Positions 18,222 through 26,542 of a DNA stretch of 64,000 nt are shown here, piece by piece; position 1 is the stretch's first letter; each line of letters opens with the position of its first letter. A model generated the notes under the pieces. That model ran no database searches and was not told the DNA's origin. It saw only the letters and a list, made by a program, of their open reading frames with translations. The translations under genes were made by a program, and so were the position numbers. The DNA comes from Pseudogemmobacter bohemicus (GTDB lineage: Bacteria; Pseudomonadota; Alphaproteobacteria; Rhodobacterales; Rhodobacteraceae), in assembly GCF_003290025.1 (NCBI RefSeq), contig NZ_QNHG01000001.1, positions 825,434 through 889,433 of the forward strand, given 5' to 3'.

Positions 18222-19696
18222 TGGCTGACATTTATGAAGAGCTGATGCTGCATGCCCGTGAGACGGCGGCGCTGGAGCAGGTTGCCGGGCGTCTGTCCTG
18301 GGATCAGGAGACCATGATGCCGCGCGGCGCGGGCGAACAGCGCGGCGAGGAGATGGCCGCGATGGAGGGCGTTTTGCATGCCCGCCGCTCTGACCCGCGG
18401 GTGGGTGACTGGCTTTCAAAGGTCGAGCCGGTCGAGCTGGTCGCGAAAGCCCAGGTCGCGCGCATCCGCCGGTCGTATGAGCGGGCGCTGAAAGTGCCGG
18501 CACGGCTCGCGCAGGAGATCGCGCGGGTGACCTCGCTGTCGCAAGGCATCTGGGCCGAGGCCCGGGCGAATGAGGCGGTGGCCTCTTTCCTGCCGACGCT
18601 GGAACAGGTGGTGGCGCTGAAACGCCAGGAGGGCCAGGCGCTGGCTGCCGGGGCCGACAGCTATGACGCGATGCTGGATGATTACGAGCCTGGCATGACC
18701 GGCGCCGAATGCGCCGCAATGTTCGACACGCTGCGCCCGCGCCTGGTGGCGCTTCGCGAAAAAATCCTTGCCTCGCCCCGCAAACCGGCCCAGCTGACCG
18801 GCAGTTTCGGGGCGGATGCCCAGATCCGCCTGTCGCGCCGGCTGGCCATGGTCTTCGGCTATGACATGCAAAGGGGCCGGATCGACACGGCAGTGCATCC
18901 TTTCTGCTCGGGCTCTGGCGATGATGTGCGGATCACCACCCGCGTGGCCGAGGGCGACCCCTTCAACTGCCTCTACTCGACCATCCATGAGACCGGCCAT
19001 GCCGCCTATGAGCAGGGCGTCGATTCGGATTTCCTGCTGACGCCCATTGGCGGCGGTGTCTCGATGGGCGTGCATGAAAGCCAGAGCCGCATCTGCGAGA
19101 ACCAGCTTGGCCGCTCGCGCCTCTTTACCGAATGGTTGTTCGGCGAGATGCGCGACCGTTTCGGTGAATTCGGCATCACTGACCCGGAAGAGTTCTTCGC
19201 CACCGTCAACCGCGTCGCGCCAGGCTATATCCGGACAGAATCGGATGAGGTGCATTACAACCTCCATGTCATGCTGCGCTTTGATCTGGAGCGCGCGCTG
19301 ATGGGGGGCGATCTGGCGGTCACGGATCTGGAAGCCGCCTGGAATGACCGCTTCCTCAATGATTTCGGGGCAGAGGTCGACAAACCCTCGAATGGGATGC
19401 TCCAGGACGTGCATTGGTCGATCGGGCTTTTCGGCTATTTCCCGACCTATACGCTGGGCAATCTCTATGCCGGCTGCCTTTTCAAGGCGATGCGCGCCGA
19501 TCTGCCGGGGCTGGACCAGGATCTGGCAGCGGGCGAGATCGGGGCGGCGAATGACTGGCTGCGCGAAAACCTGCGCCGCCATGGTGGTCTTTACAGCCCG
19601 CGCGAGACCATCACCCGCGCCTGCGGCGAAGAGCCCACCGCCGGGCCGCTGCTGGATTATCTCGAAGCGAAATTCGGCGCGATCTACGGTTTCTGA
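18221..19696 (+). CDS. M32-family metallocarboxypeptidase
   Basis: Zinc carboxypeptidase of the thermostable carboxypeptidase 1 family, cytosolic, removing C-terminal residues from peptides. The 491-aa helical protein has the HExxH zinc motif HETGH (in YSTIHETGHAAYEQG) and family blocks GRLSWDQETMMP, HPFCSG..DVRITTRV, GVSMGVHESQSRICEN and ESDEVHYNLHVMLRF. The ATG shares one base with the ctaA stop and has GGAAAGGA upstream, so the two are coupled. It overlaps the convergent MFS gene by 13 bp. Confidence 0.94.
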   Translation: MADIYEELMLHARETAALEQVAGRLSWDQETMMPRGAGEQRGEEMAAMEGVLHARRSDPRVGDWLSKVEPVELVAKAQVARIRRSYERALKVPARLAQEIARVTSLSQGIWAEARANEAVASFLPTLEQVVALKRQEGQALAAGADSYDAMLDDYEPGMTGAECAAMFDTLRPRLVALREKILASPRKPAQLTGSFGADAQIRLSRRLAMVFGYDMQRGRIDTAVHPFCSGSGDDVRITTRVAEGDPFNCLYSTIHETGHAAYEQGVDSDFLLTPIGGGVSMGVHESQSRICENQLGRSRLFTEWLFGEMRDRFGEFGITDPEEFFATVNRVAPGYIRTESDEVHYNLHVMLRFDLERALMGGDLAVTDLEAAWNDRFLNDFGAEVDKPSNGMLQDVHWSIGLFGYFPTYTLGNLYAGCLFKAMRADLPGLDQDLAAGEIGAANDWLRENLRRHGGLYSPRETITRACGEEPTAGPLLDYLEAKFGAIYGF

Positions 19697-20868
19697 CGCT
19701 TCAGAGCGACCAGAGCCATCGCCAGCACCGACAGACCCGCGCCGATCACGAAAGGCGCGGGCGATCCCCAGCTGACCCAGGCCCAGCCGGCCGCCATATT
19801 GCCGGTCAGCATCACAAGGCCCGAGACGAGGCTGAAACTCCCAAAGGCGCTGCCCCGCAAGGCGGGCGGTGCGACTGCGGCCAGCATGGCGCCCAGAAGC
19901 CCCTGGCTGAACCCCATATGCAGCCCCCAAAGGGCCACGCCGACCAGGAAAACCGGCGCCGTCTGGGCGAAACCCAGCACCAGATGCGCCGCGACCAGCA
20001 GGCCCAGCCCGATCAGCAGCGGCACCCGCACCGGGTCACTCCCGCGCGCTTTCAGCCGGTCCGAAAGGATCCCCACCGGCCATGCCGCGGCGCCATAGAG
20101 CAGATGCAGCACCACGATGATCAGCGGCACCCAGACCGGCGAAAACCCGGCCTCCAGCGCTTTCAGAAGCAAAAACGCCTCGGAAAAGCGCGCAAGCATG
20201 ATCAACCCGGCCAGCGCGATCACCGCCCGGACCGGCGCGGTCAGCCGCAACGCCTCGCGCAGCCGGAACGTGCCGCGCGGGGCCTCGGTCTGGCCCTCCG
20301 GCTCATGCACCCGCCCTATCAGCAGCAGCACGGCCAGCGCCGCCGGCACCGCTGCCAGCCAGAAAACCAGCCGGATATCACCGGCAAAGACCAGCATCGC
20401 GGCTATGGCGATCAACGGCCCCAGAAATCCGCCCATCGTATCAAGCGATTTGCGCAGGCCAAAAGCCGCCGCCCGGATCTCCGGCGGGGTGACCGCCGCG
20501 ATCATCGCATCGCGCGGCGCGCCCCTGATCCCCTTGCCGACCCGGTCCAGCCCCTTCGCCAGCACCACCTGATCGACGCTCATCGCCAGCGGAAAGATCA
20601 GCCGCGACAGCGCGCCAAGCCCATAGCCCAGCACCGCCAGCGGCTTCGCCCGCTCCGACCAGTCCGCCAAAATCCCCGACAGCGCTTTGGTTACCGTGGC
20701 CACCGCCACCGCCAGCCCCTCGATAAAGCCAATCACCAGCGCAGATGCCCCAAGCCCCGAGGCCAGAAATACCGGCAAAAGCGTGTTCACCATCTCGGAG
20801 GACACATCCATCAGCAGGCTGACAAAACCCAGCATCCAGACCATGCGCGGGATCGGTGACGCCGTCAT
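19684..20868 (-). CDS. MFS transporter
   Basis: A 394-aa major facilitator permease with about 12 membrane segments and the MFS loop 2-3 pattern GILADWSERAKPLAVLGYG. The cytoplasmic stretch DRVGKGIRGAPRDAMIAAV between helices 4 and 5 is characteristic of a group of MFS proteins of unknown substrate. Direction (uptake or efflux) and substrate cannot be told. It overlaps the 3' end of the M32 gene on the other strand by 13 bp; repeat B2 lies just upstream and its purine-rich end may supply the ribosome binding site. Confidence 0.85.
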   Translation of the reverse strand: MTASPIPRMVWMLGFVSLLMDVSSEMVNTLLPVFLASGLGASALVIGFIEGLAVAVATVTKALSGILADWSERAKPLAVLGYGLGALSRLIFPLAMSVDQVVLAKGLDRVGKGIRGAPRDAMIAAVTPPEIRAAAFGLRKSLDTMGGFLGPLIAIAAMLVFAGDIRLVFWLAAVPAALAVLLLIGRVHEPEGQTEAPRGTFRLREALRLTAPVRAVIALAGLIMLARFSEAFLLLKALEAGFSPVWVPLIIVVLHLLYGAAAWPVGILSDRLKARGSDPVRVPLLIGLGLLVAAHLVLGFAQTAPVFLVGVALWGLHMGFSQGLLGAMLAAVAPPALRGSAFGSFSLVSGLVMLTGNMAAGWAWVSWGSPAPFVIGAGLSVLAMALVALKRQKP

Positions 20869-20881
20869 TGTTCGCTCAATT

Positions 20882-20942
20882 CCCTTCCCCCTGACCCAAA
20901 TACTCCGGGGTCCGGGGCAGAGCCCCGGCGCCGGAGGCGGTC
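20882..20942 (-). repeat. Intergenic hairpin repeat, copy B2
   Basis: On the minus strand: CCGGGGCTCTGCCCCGG hairpin, then ACCCCGGAGTATTTGGGTCAG and a GGGGGAAGGG tail that ends about 14 bases before the ATG of the MFS gene. Confidence 0.7.
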
Positions 20943-20981
20943 ATTCCCGCAAAACAGGGACAAGAGGCCAGGCCACAGGTC

Positions 20982-21536
20982 TCAGGCCCGGCGAAAACGA
21001 TAGACCCGCGCCGGTGGCAGATTGGCCCAGACCTTATGGCCGTTGTCGACGCTCAGCCCAAGCGCGGCAATGCTTTCCGGCGGGATTGGCGGGCGCGGCC
21101 CATAGGTGAATTGCACATATTCCCCGCCGGGAGCCAGCATCCCGAAAGCACTGCCGAGGATCGCGCGCCGCACCGGATCGGGCATCGACAAGAGCGGCAG
21201 CCCGGAAATCACTGTCGAGACGCCACCGCCCACGATCGCCGCCGCCTCCTCTGCGCCCGCTTTATGCACAGCCACACCGGGGAATTTCCGGCGCAGGTAA
21301 TCGACGAATTCATCATCCAGCTCGAACAGGGTCAGATTCTCCGGCGCCACGCCGCGCGCCAGGATCGCCTCGGTAAAACGCCCGGTGCCGGGGCCGAATT
21401 CCACCACCTTGCCGCTTTCCGGGTTGATCCCCGCAGTCATCGCCCGCGCCAGCACGCGCGACGAGGGCGCAATGGCCGAGATCTGCCGCGGATTGCGCAA
21501 AAGCCGCCGCCGGAACAATGCAAGATCGCTTTCCAT
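20982..21536 (-). CDS. SAM-dependent methyltransferase, PmtA-like
   Basis: A 184-aa class I methyltransferase. The pattern LLRNPRQISAIAPSSRVLARAM, then VVEFGPGTGRFTEAIL (SAM-binding motif I), LFELDDEFVDYLRRKFP (motif II acidic residue) and a VISGLPLLSMP segment match the Sinorhizobium-type phospholipid N-methyltransferases that convert phosphatidylethanolamine toward phosphatidylcholine. An rRNA dimethyladenosine-like role is a weaker alternative. The length suits PmtA. Confidence 0.75.
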   Translation of the reverse strand: MESDLALFRRRLLRNPRQISAIAPSSRVLARAMTAGINPESGKVVEFGPGTGRFTEAILARGVAPENLTLFELDDEFVDYLRRKFPGVAVHKAGAEEAAAIVGGGVSTVISGLPLLSMPDPVRRAILGSAFGMLAPGGEYVQFTYGPRPPIPPESIAALGLSVDNGHKVWANLPPARVYRFRRA

Positions 21537-21814
21537 CGCCTGTCCTGTCTGTCTGTGGGGCAGAGGCGCCCCGGATCACTGGCCCGGCCCATCGGCAAGA
21601 TGGTCCGGCTTTCCCCGCAGGCCTGCTCTTGCGCATCGTCGCGCACGGGCCTGCAAGACTTGGGTTATGGCATCGTGGCCCGTCTGTCTGGCAGGCGGCC
21701 CTGGCAGCAATCTCACCGCCCGGGGCTTACAGCAGGATGACAGGAAAGAGGCCGGAGTGCCCGCATATGCGGCCGGTCCGGCTCCCTGACTGGAACCGGC
21801 CGGCGCGGTGCGGA

Positions 21815-22276
21815 TCAGGTCTTGCGGAACTGGTCGAGGCTGACGACCTCGGCCTCGGGGCGGGGGGCGCTTCCGGTCTCGCCTTCCTCCTCTTCGCCTT
21901 CCTCGTCTTCCTCCTCTTCGTCATGCTGGCTCTCAAAGCGCAGCCCGAATTCGACGGAAGGATCCACGAAGGTCAGCACGGAATCAAAAGGGATCACCAG
22001 CGGTTCGGGCGCATTGCCGAAATTCAGCGTGACGGTAAAGCCGTCCTCGGTCACTTCAAGCCCGGTGAACCAATGCTGCAGCACCACAGTCATCTCGGTC
22101 GGATAGCGCTCATGCAGCCAGTCGGCGATGGCCACATCGGGATGGGTGGTGTCGAAAGTGATGAAAAAGTGATGCGCCCCGGGCAGGCCATGTTCGGCCA
22201 CCTCTTCCAGAACGGACCGGATCAGGCCGCGCATTGCCTGATGCATCAGGTTCCCATAATCGATGCCGCGCGTCAT
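21815..22276 (-). CDS. sspB: ClpXP adaptor SspB (alphaproteobacterial type)
   Basis: Delivers ssrA-tagged and some regulatory proteins to ClpXP. The 153-aa product has the SspB core (MRGLIRSVLEEVAEHGLPGAHH; DTTHPDVAIADWLHERYP; MTVVLQHWF; FTVTLNFGNAPEPLVIPFDSVLTF), an acidic Glu/Asp linker (residues ~119-137) and the C-terminal ClpX-binding motif VVSLDQFRKT. The start is the ATG at 22276 (MTRGIDY); the much longer open frame upstream is antisense/shadow to chrA. Confidence 0.93.
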   Translation of the reverse strand: MTRGIDYGNLMHQAMRGLIRSVLEEVAEHGLPGAHHFFITFDTTHPDVAIADWLHERYPTEMTVVLQHWFTGLEVTEDGFTVTLNFGNAPEPLVIPFDSVLTFVDPSVEFGLRFESQHDEEEEDEEGEEEEGETGSAPRPEAEVVSLDQFRKT

Positions 22277-22407
22277 TCGGTTCCCCCGCCGTTTCCTGGC
22301 CACCATAAAACATCTGACCGGCAAGGAAAGGGGCGAGCGCGCGGCCAGGGGCGAAAACTCGCACAGCCGCCCTCGCGCGGCGCGGCTTTCGCCCCGAATT
22401 GCGGCAG

Positions 22408-23757
22408 TCAGGCGAAATGCGCCAGCAGGGCGAGGCCCGCCGCCAGCACCAGCACCAGCGGCATGGCTAGGCGCAGCCGGTAAAGCGCAAAACCGCTGGC
22501 CAGTGCGATCATCAGCGAAAGCGGCTTCAGTGTTCCGGCCTCGGGCAGCATCATCTGCAGCGGCCCGGCGCTGAACGCGCGATGCGCGGCAAACAGCACA
22601 TGGAAGGCGAACCAGAGCGAGAGATTGGCAATCACCCCCACCACCGCCGGCGTGATCCGCGCCATGGCGCCCGCCAGCAGCGGGATCGCCAGCAGCCGCT
22701 CGATAAAGGGGCTGGCGGTAAAGATGAACAGGAAAGAGGGCAGAAAGGTCATCCACAGCGCCACCAGGGCGCCGCCCATCGCCATCAGCGTGCCGCCATC
22801 CTGAAACGCGGCGATCCAGCCGGCGAAGACGGTGACAAGGATCAGCGGCCCGGGCGTCGATTCCGCCAGTGCCAGCCCGTCGATCATCTGCCCGGTTGTC
22901 AGCCAGCCGCGCTGATCGACCATTTCCTGGCTCATCCAGGCCAGCAGCGCATAGGCGCCGCCAAAGGCCAGCGCCGCCAGTTTCGAGAAAAACACCCCGA
23001 TCTCGGCAAGGCGCTGCGGCCCGGTCAGCAGCAGCACCGCCAGCGGCGCCAGCCAGAGCCCCAGCCAGATCAGCAGCGAGACCGCGCCCCGGCGCAATGT
23101 GGCGCCGGCCAGGGCTGGTGGCGCCACCCGTTCTGGCAACCCTGTCGCAGGGCGGCGCAGGGATTGCAGCGCCCCCCAGCCGGCGGCGACCATCAGGATC
23201 AGCGGAAAAGGCAGCGACAGAAAGAAGAGACCGGCGAAGGACATCAGCGCAATGATCCGCGCCTCGCGCGATGTCAGCGCCCTTTGCGCCAGCCGGATCA
23301 GGGCACCGGCAACTATCGCGATCACAGCGGCCTGGATGCCGGTAAACAGCACCGGAATCAAAGGTATAGTGCCAAAGCCGGTATAAAGCGCCGCCAGAGC
23401 CGTGATCAGAACCGCGCCCGGCAGCACGAAGAGCCCGCCCGCAATCAGCCCGCCTCTGACCCCCTGCAGCCGCCAGCCGATCCAGGTCGCCAGCTGCATC
23501 GCCTCCGGCCCCGGCAGCAGCATGCAAAAGGACAGCGCCCGCGCATATTCCTCTTCGCTGACCCAGGAATTCTCCTCCAGCACGACCCGGTGCAACAGCG
23601 CGATCTGCGCCGCAGGCCCGCCGAAGGACAGAACCCCGATCCGCCAGAACACCGCCGCCAGGGTGTTCAGGGCAGGCGGTACGCCATGTCCCGCCGTCCG
23701 GTGGTCACCGGTGGGCAGGGCTGCGGGACTGGCTGGCTTGTGGCTTGCGGTGGTCAT
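22408..23757 (-). CDS. chrA: Chromate efflux transporter ChrA
   Basis: A 449-aa inner-membrane protein of the CHR family with two homologous halves (N half residues ~25-210, C half ~240-449). The signature FWRIGVLSFGGPAAQIALLHR and LPGPEAMQLATWIGWRLQG appear in the N half, and the related LAFGGAYALLAWMSQEMV plus LAESTPGPLILVTVFAGW in the C half. It may export chromate by proton antiport, though CHR proteins also occur where chromate is not relevant. The ATG at 23757 has only a weak ribosome binding site. Confidence 0.9.
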   Translation of the reverse strand: MTTASHKPASPAALPTGDHRTAGHGVPPALNTLAAVFWRIGVLSFGGPAAQIALLHRVVLEENSWVSEEEYARALSFCMLLPGPEAMQLATWIGWRLQGVRGGLIAGGLFVLPGAVLITALAALYTGFGTIPLIPVLFTGIQAAVIAIVAGALIRLAQRALTSREARIIALMSFAGLFFLSLPFPLILMVAAGWGALQSLRRPATGLPERVAPPALAGATLRRGAVSLLIWLGLWLAPLAVLLLTGPQRLAEIGVFFSKLAALAFGGAYALLAWMSQEMVDQRGWLTTGQMIDGLALAESTPGPLILVTVFAGWIAAFQDGGTLMAMGGALVALWMTFLPSFLFIFTASPFIERLLAIPLLAGAMARITPAVVGVIANLSLWFAFHVLFAAHRAFSAGPLQMMLPEAGTLKPLSLMIALASGFALYRLRLAMPLVLVLAAGLALLAHFA

Positions 23758-23815
23758 GGTGGCGCAGGGATAGCGAGGCCGCGTAACGGCAGGAAGACAG
23801 GCCCCGGCGCCGGGA

Positions 23816-24274
23816 TCATGCGCCGGCCTGACGCACCACCAGAACCGGCACCGTGCTCAGCCCCAGCACTTCCGACGTCTGGCTGCCCAGCAAAAGCCGC
23901 GTCAGCCCACGGCGCCCATGCGAGGACATCACGATCAGATCGCAGCCCGAAGCGGCGCATTGCGCAATGATCGCTCCGGCAGGGGAGGCGTCGATCAGGC
24001 TCACCACTTCGGCGGCGATGCCATGGCCCGCCGCGCGGCTGCGGATCTCGTCAAAGCGGCCGGCCAGATCTTTGGCCACCGATTCTTCGTATTTCTCGGT
24101 CGCATCATGCACGCCAGCAATCGCCGCCGCATGGACGATGCGCTGATCCATCGGTTCGGTGACGGTGACGACGGTGACCTTTGCGCCCAGTTTCACGGCC
24201 AGAGCCAGCCCGTGATCCAGTCCAAGCCCCGCCAGCGCGGAACCATCGGTGGCGATCAGAATATGGGTATACAT
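23816..24274 (-). CDS. Universal stress protein (UspA family)
   Basis: A 152-aa single-domain Usp: start MYTHILIATDGSALA and the nucleotide-binding signature G-x2-G-x9-G-S within SSHGRRGLTRLLLGSQTSEVL, which predicts an ATP-binding UspFG-like type. The ATG at 24274 has GGAGA six bases upstream; a second in-frame ATG lies four codons earlier. The gene is divergent from the PHP-domain gene. Confidence 0.88.
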   Translation of the reverse strand: MYTHILIATDGSALAGLGLDHGLALAVKLGAKVTVVTVTEPMDQRIVHAAAIAGVHDATEKYEESVAKDLAGRFDEIRSRAAGHGIAAEVVSLIDASPAGAIIAQCAASGCDLIVMSSHGRRGLTRLLLGSQTSEVLGLSTVPVLVVRQAGA

Positions 24275-24515
24275 CGCATTCTCCATGGCAGAGGCCGCAG
24301 CATCGCGATCCGGCGCCGCCGATGCAACCGCCGAAACCGCCCCCGGCGTGAATGCCGCAGAATGCGGCCTCTTGCCCGCGAAAGGCCGACGCGGCACAGT
24401 CACCGCTGCCGGGCCCGTCGCAACAGCGTTACGAAGCCCGGCGATATGGTCCCCGGCCGCATCCGCCGCCCGCGCCAGCCCGGCCGGCGGCCGACGGCTC
24501 TGTCCGGAGCGAGAC

Positions 24516-25454
24516 ATGGTCCGCCAATCTGCCTTCACCGCCCCCGGCCGCTTCTGGCGCGGCAATCTGCACAGCCATTCCGACCGCTCGGACGGCGCGC
24601 TCCCGCCTGAGGAGGTCTGCCGCCGCTACCGCGCCGAGGGGTATGACTTCATGGCGCTGACCGATCATTATGTCGGGCTTTACGACTATCCGCTGGTCGA
24701 TACCCGCCCGTTCCGCAGCGAAGGCTTCACCACGCTCCTGGGGGCAGAGCTGCATTCCGGCGCGATGGAAAACGGCGAGCTGTGGCATGTGCTGGCGGTC
24801 GGCCTGCCCGAGGATTTCCCAAAGATCGGCAGCCCCGATTTCCATGCCCATCCCGGGCAGGAGAGCGGCCCGGAAATCGCCGCCCGCGCCGCCGCCGCCG
24901 GAGCCTTCGTCACCATCGCCCATCCGCACTGGTCGGGCATGACGCCGGCAGATGCGCGCTCGGTCACCGCCGCCCATGCGGTCGAGATCTACAATCACGG
25001 CTCTGCGGTCGGAGCCGATCGCGGCGATGGCGGCACCATCGCCGATCTGCTGATCTCGGAAGGGCGCGACATCACCCTGATCGCCACGGATGATTCCCAT
25101 TTCGGTGTTCCCGATGCCTTTGGCGGCTGGACCATGGTGAAAGCCACGGAAAACACCCCCGAAGCGTTGCTCGCTGCGCTGAAACGGGGCGATTTCTATT
25201 CCAGCCAGGGGCCCGAAATCCACGATTTCCGGGTCGAGGGCGACCGGGTCATCGTCGAATCCAGCGCTGTCGAATGGGTGATCGCCATCGGCCATGGCTC
25301 AAGTTCAAACGTCACCCATGGCAAATCCATGACCCGCGCCGAAGTGGCCCTGAAATGGCAGGGCGACACATCCTGGATTCGCGTCGTGGTGATCGACGCC
25401 GCCGGTCGCCGCGCCTGGAGCAATCCGATCCGTCGCGCTTTGTCTTCCTCTTGA
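24516..25454 (+). CDS. PHP-domain metal-dependent phosphoesterase-like protein
   Basis: A 312-aa protein with a PHP (polymerase and histidinol phosphatase) domain: metal-ligand motifs NLHSHSDRSDG near the N-terminus, ALTDHY, AELHSG, IAHPHWSG and the C-terminal TDDSHF, which together build a trinuclear site. A beta-rich C-terminal part (residues ~225-312) follows. The family includes phosphatases and nucleases; the substrate is unknown. The ATG at 24516 has GGAGCGAG upstream; the frame is open further upstream, antisense to usp, without similarity. Confidence 0.82.
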   Translation: MVRQSAFTAPGRFWRGNLHSHSDRSDGALPPEEVCRRYRAEGYDFMALTDHYVGLYDYPLVDTRPFRSEGFTTLLGAELHSGAMENGELWHVLAVGLPEDFPKIGSPDFHAHPGQESGPEIAARAAAAGAFVTIAHPHWSGMTPADARSVTAAHAVEIYNHGSAVGADRGDGGTIADLLISEGRDITLIATDDSHFGVPDAFGGWTMVKATENTPEALLAALKRGDFYSSQGPEIHDFRVEGDRVIVESSAVEWVIAIGHGSSSNVTHGKSMTRAEVALKWQGDTSWIRVVVIDAAGRRAWSNPIRRALSSS

Positions 25455-25484
25455 CTTTAAATACTCCCGCCGGAGGCATCCGAC
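25444..25484 (-). repeat. Intergenic repeat, copy B3
   Basis: Minus-strand reading: GGATGCCTCCGGCGGGAGTATTTAAAGTCAAGAGGAAG. It sits between the convergent PHP and LysR genes and overlaps the last codons of the PHP gene. Confidence 0.6.
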
Positions 25485-25489
25485 CGAAA

Positions 25490-26365
25490 TCACACCTCCG
25501 GCGGCTGACCGGCCATCCGCCCGCCCAGCTTGCGGCTGACGATCCGGCTCAGTTTGCGATGCAGCGGAGTGATCCGGTGCCTGATATGCATCGCGGCATA
25601 GACCGGCTGGCGCAGCACCGGCGCATCGGCAACCGCCTGGACCCTGCCGGCGACGATCAGTTCCTGCGCTGTGGTCTCCAGCACATAGCCGGTGCCACCC
25701 ATCCCCAGCAGCAGCGAGGTGACCGAGCCGCTTTGCCCGACCGAGATCGGCGCTTCGGCCAGTTCCGGCGTCACCTGGCGGTGCATCTCCTGAAAAGCCG
25801 GCGAGAAATGCGAGAAGATGAAGCGCCCGGGCCGCACCTCTGACAGCGAGGTCACTTCGGTCGATACCATGTGATAACTGGCATCGCCGAGGCTCTCGAA
25901 ATGCAGATCCGGATGCGGTTTCGGCGAGAACATCACCGCGAAATCAAGGATCCCGGTCAGCAGGTCGGCGCACATCTGGTTGGAGTAATCGGGCTCGATA
26001 TAAAGTGCGATATCGGGGAATTGCCGGCGGATTCCGGCCACCCAGTCGCCCAGATAGATGGCGGAGAGATCGTTCTGTATCCCCAGCCGCAACAGATGCC
26101 CGGCACCGCTTGGCACCTGGATATGCCGCCGCGCCTCGTTCCATTCATGGCGCAACATACGGGCATGCGGCTCGAACCGCTTGCCTTCCGTTGTCAGCAT
26201 GGTGCCCGCGCGGGAGCGGTCGAAGAGCCGCGCGCCAAGCGCGCTTTCCAGCGTTTGCAGGCGCGCGGAAATCGTCGATTGCGTCACGCCGAGCCGTTCC
26301 GCCGTGCGGTGGAAGCTGCGGCTTTCGGCGAGGTCGAGAAAGGTTTCGATGAGTTCGATTTGCAT
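25490..26365 (-). CDS. LysR-family regulator of the methylamine-type island
   Basis: A 291-aa LTTR. The N-terminal winged helix (residues 1-60) reads IELIETFLDLAESRSFHRTAE with recognition helix VTQSTISARLQTLE; the remaining ~200 residues form the effector-binding domain (LRLGIQNDLSAIYLGDW onward). It is divergent from the dimethylglycine-dehydrogenase-like genes, and the gap holds an ATC-N9-GAT inverted repeat, so it very likely controls that cluster in response to a pathway metabolite (inference). Confidence 0.9.
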   Translation of the reverse strand: MQIELIETFLDLAESRSFHRTAERLGVTQSTISARLQTLESALGARLFDRSRAGTMLTTEGKRFEPHARMLRHEWNEARRHIQVPSGAGHLLRLGIQNDLSAIYLGDWVAGIRRQFPDIALYIEPDYSNQMCADLLTGILDFAVMFSPKPHPDLHFESLGDASYHMVSTEVTSLSEVRPGRFIFSHFSPAFQEMHRQVTPELAEAPISVGQSGSVTSLLLGMGGTGYVLETTAQELIVAGRVQAVADAPVLRQPVYAAMHIRHRITPLHRKLSRIVSRKLGGRMAGQPPEV

Positions 26366-26388
26366 GGGAGCCGCGTTTTCGTTGAAGC

Positions 26389-26439
26389 CGCCGGGGGCCA
26401 GCCCCCGGACCCCCGGAGTATTTGGGTCAGGAGGAAGGT
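26389..26439 (+). repeat. Intergenic hairpin repeat, copy B4
   Basis: CCGGGGGCCAGCCCCCGG hairpin followed by ACCCCCGGAGTATTTGGGTC and AGGAGGAAGG. Plus orientation, inside the divergent LysR/dehydrogenase intergenic region. Confidence 0.7.
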
Positions 26440-26452
26440 GAAAGCACCTGTC

Positions 26453-26471
26453 TGATCGGATAGTTCGATCA
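26453..26471 (+). promoter_or_regulatory. Candidate LysR-regulator operator
   Basis: The inverted repeat TGATCG-N7-CGATCA contains ATC-N9-GAT, the classic recognition-box form for LysR-type regulators. It lies 72 bp before the first dehydrogenase gene and 88 bp from the divergent regulator gene. Its use by that regulator is inferred from position. Confidence 0.55.
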
Positions 26472-26542
26472 ATAGCTGGATCTCAGCCGAATTGAAAGGG
26501 ACGGGAAGCTGGCGGATATTGTCGTCAATCAGGGAGAATGAC

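Noticed and set aside
16848-18719. Open minus-strand frame extending purD to 1049 residues, antisense to ctaA and the M32 gene
   Set aside because: The upstream 620 residues are Pro/Arg/His-rich shadow sequence. PurD similarity begins at the ATG at 16847, and the plus strand carries a complete heme A synthase.
18416-19930. 504-residue minus-strand open frame
   Set aside because: It is antisense to the M32 carboxypeptidase and MFS genes and has the composition of a high-GC shadow frame.
22408-23527. N-terminal extension of the sspB frame over chrA
   Set aside because: It is Arg/Ala-rich and out of frame with ChrA. SspB similarity starts at the ATG at 22276.
26366-26542. Glycine riboswitch before the flavoprotein genes
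   Set aside because: The pathway would fit, but I see no aptamer-like pair of helices; only the repeat B4 and an LTTR operator are present.
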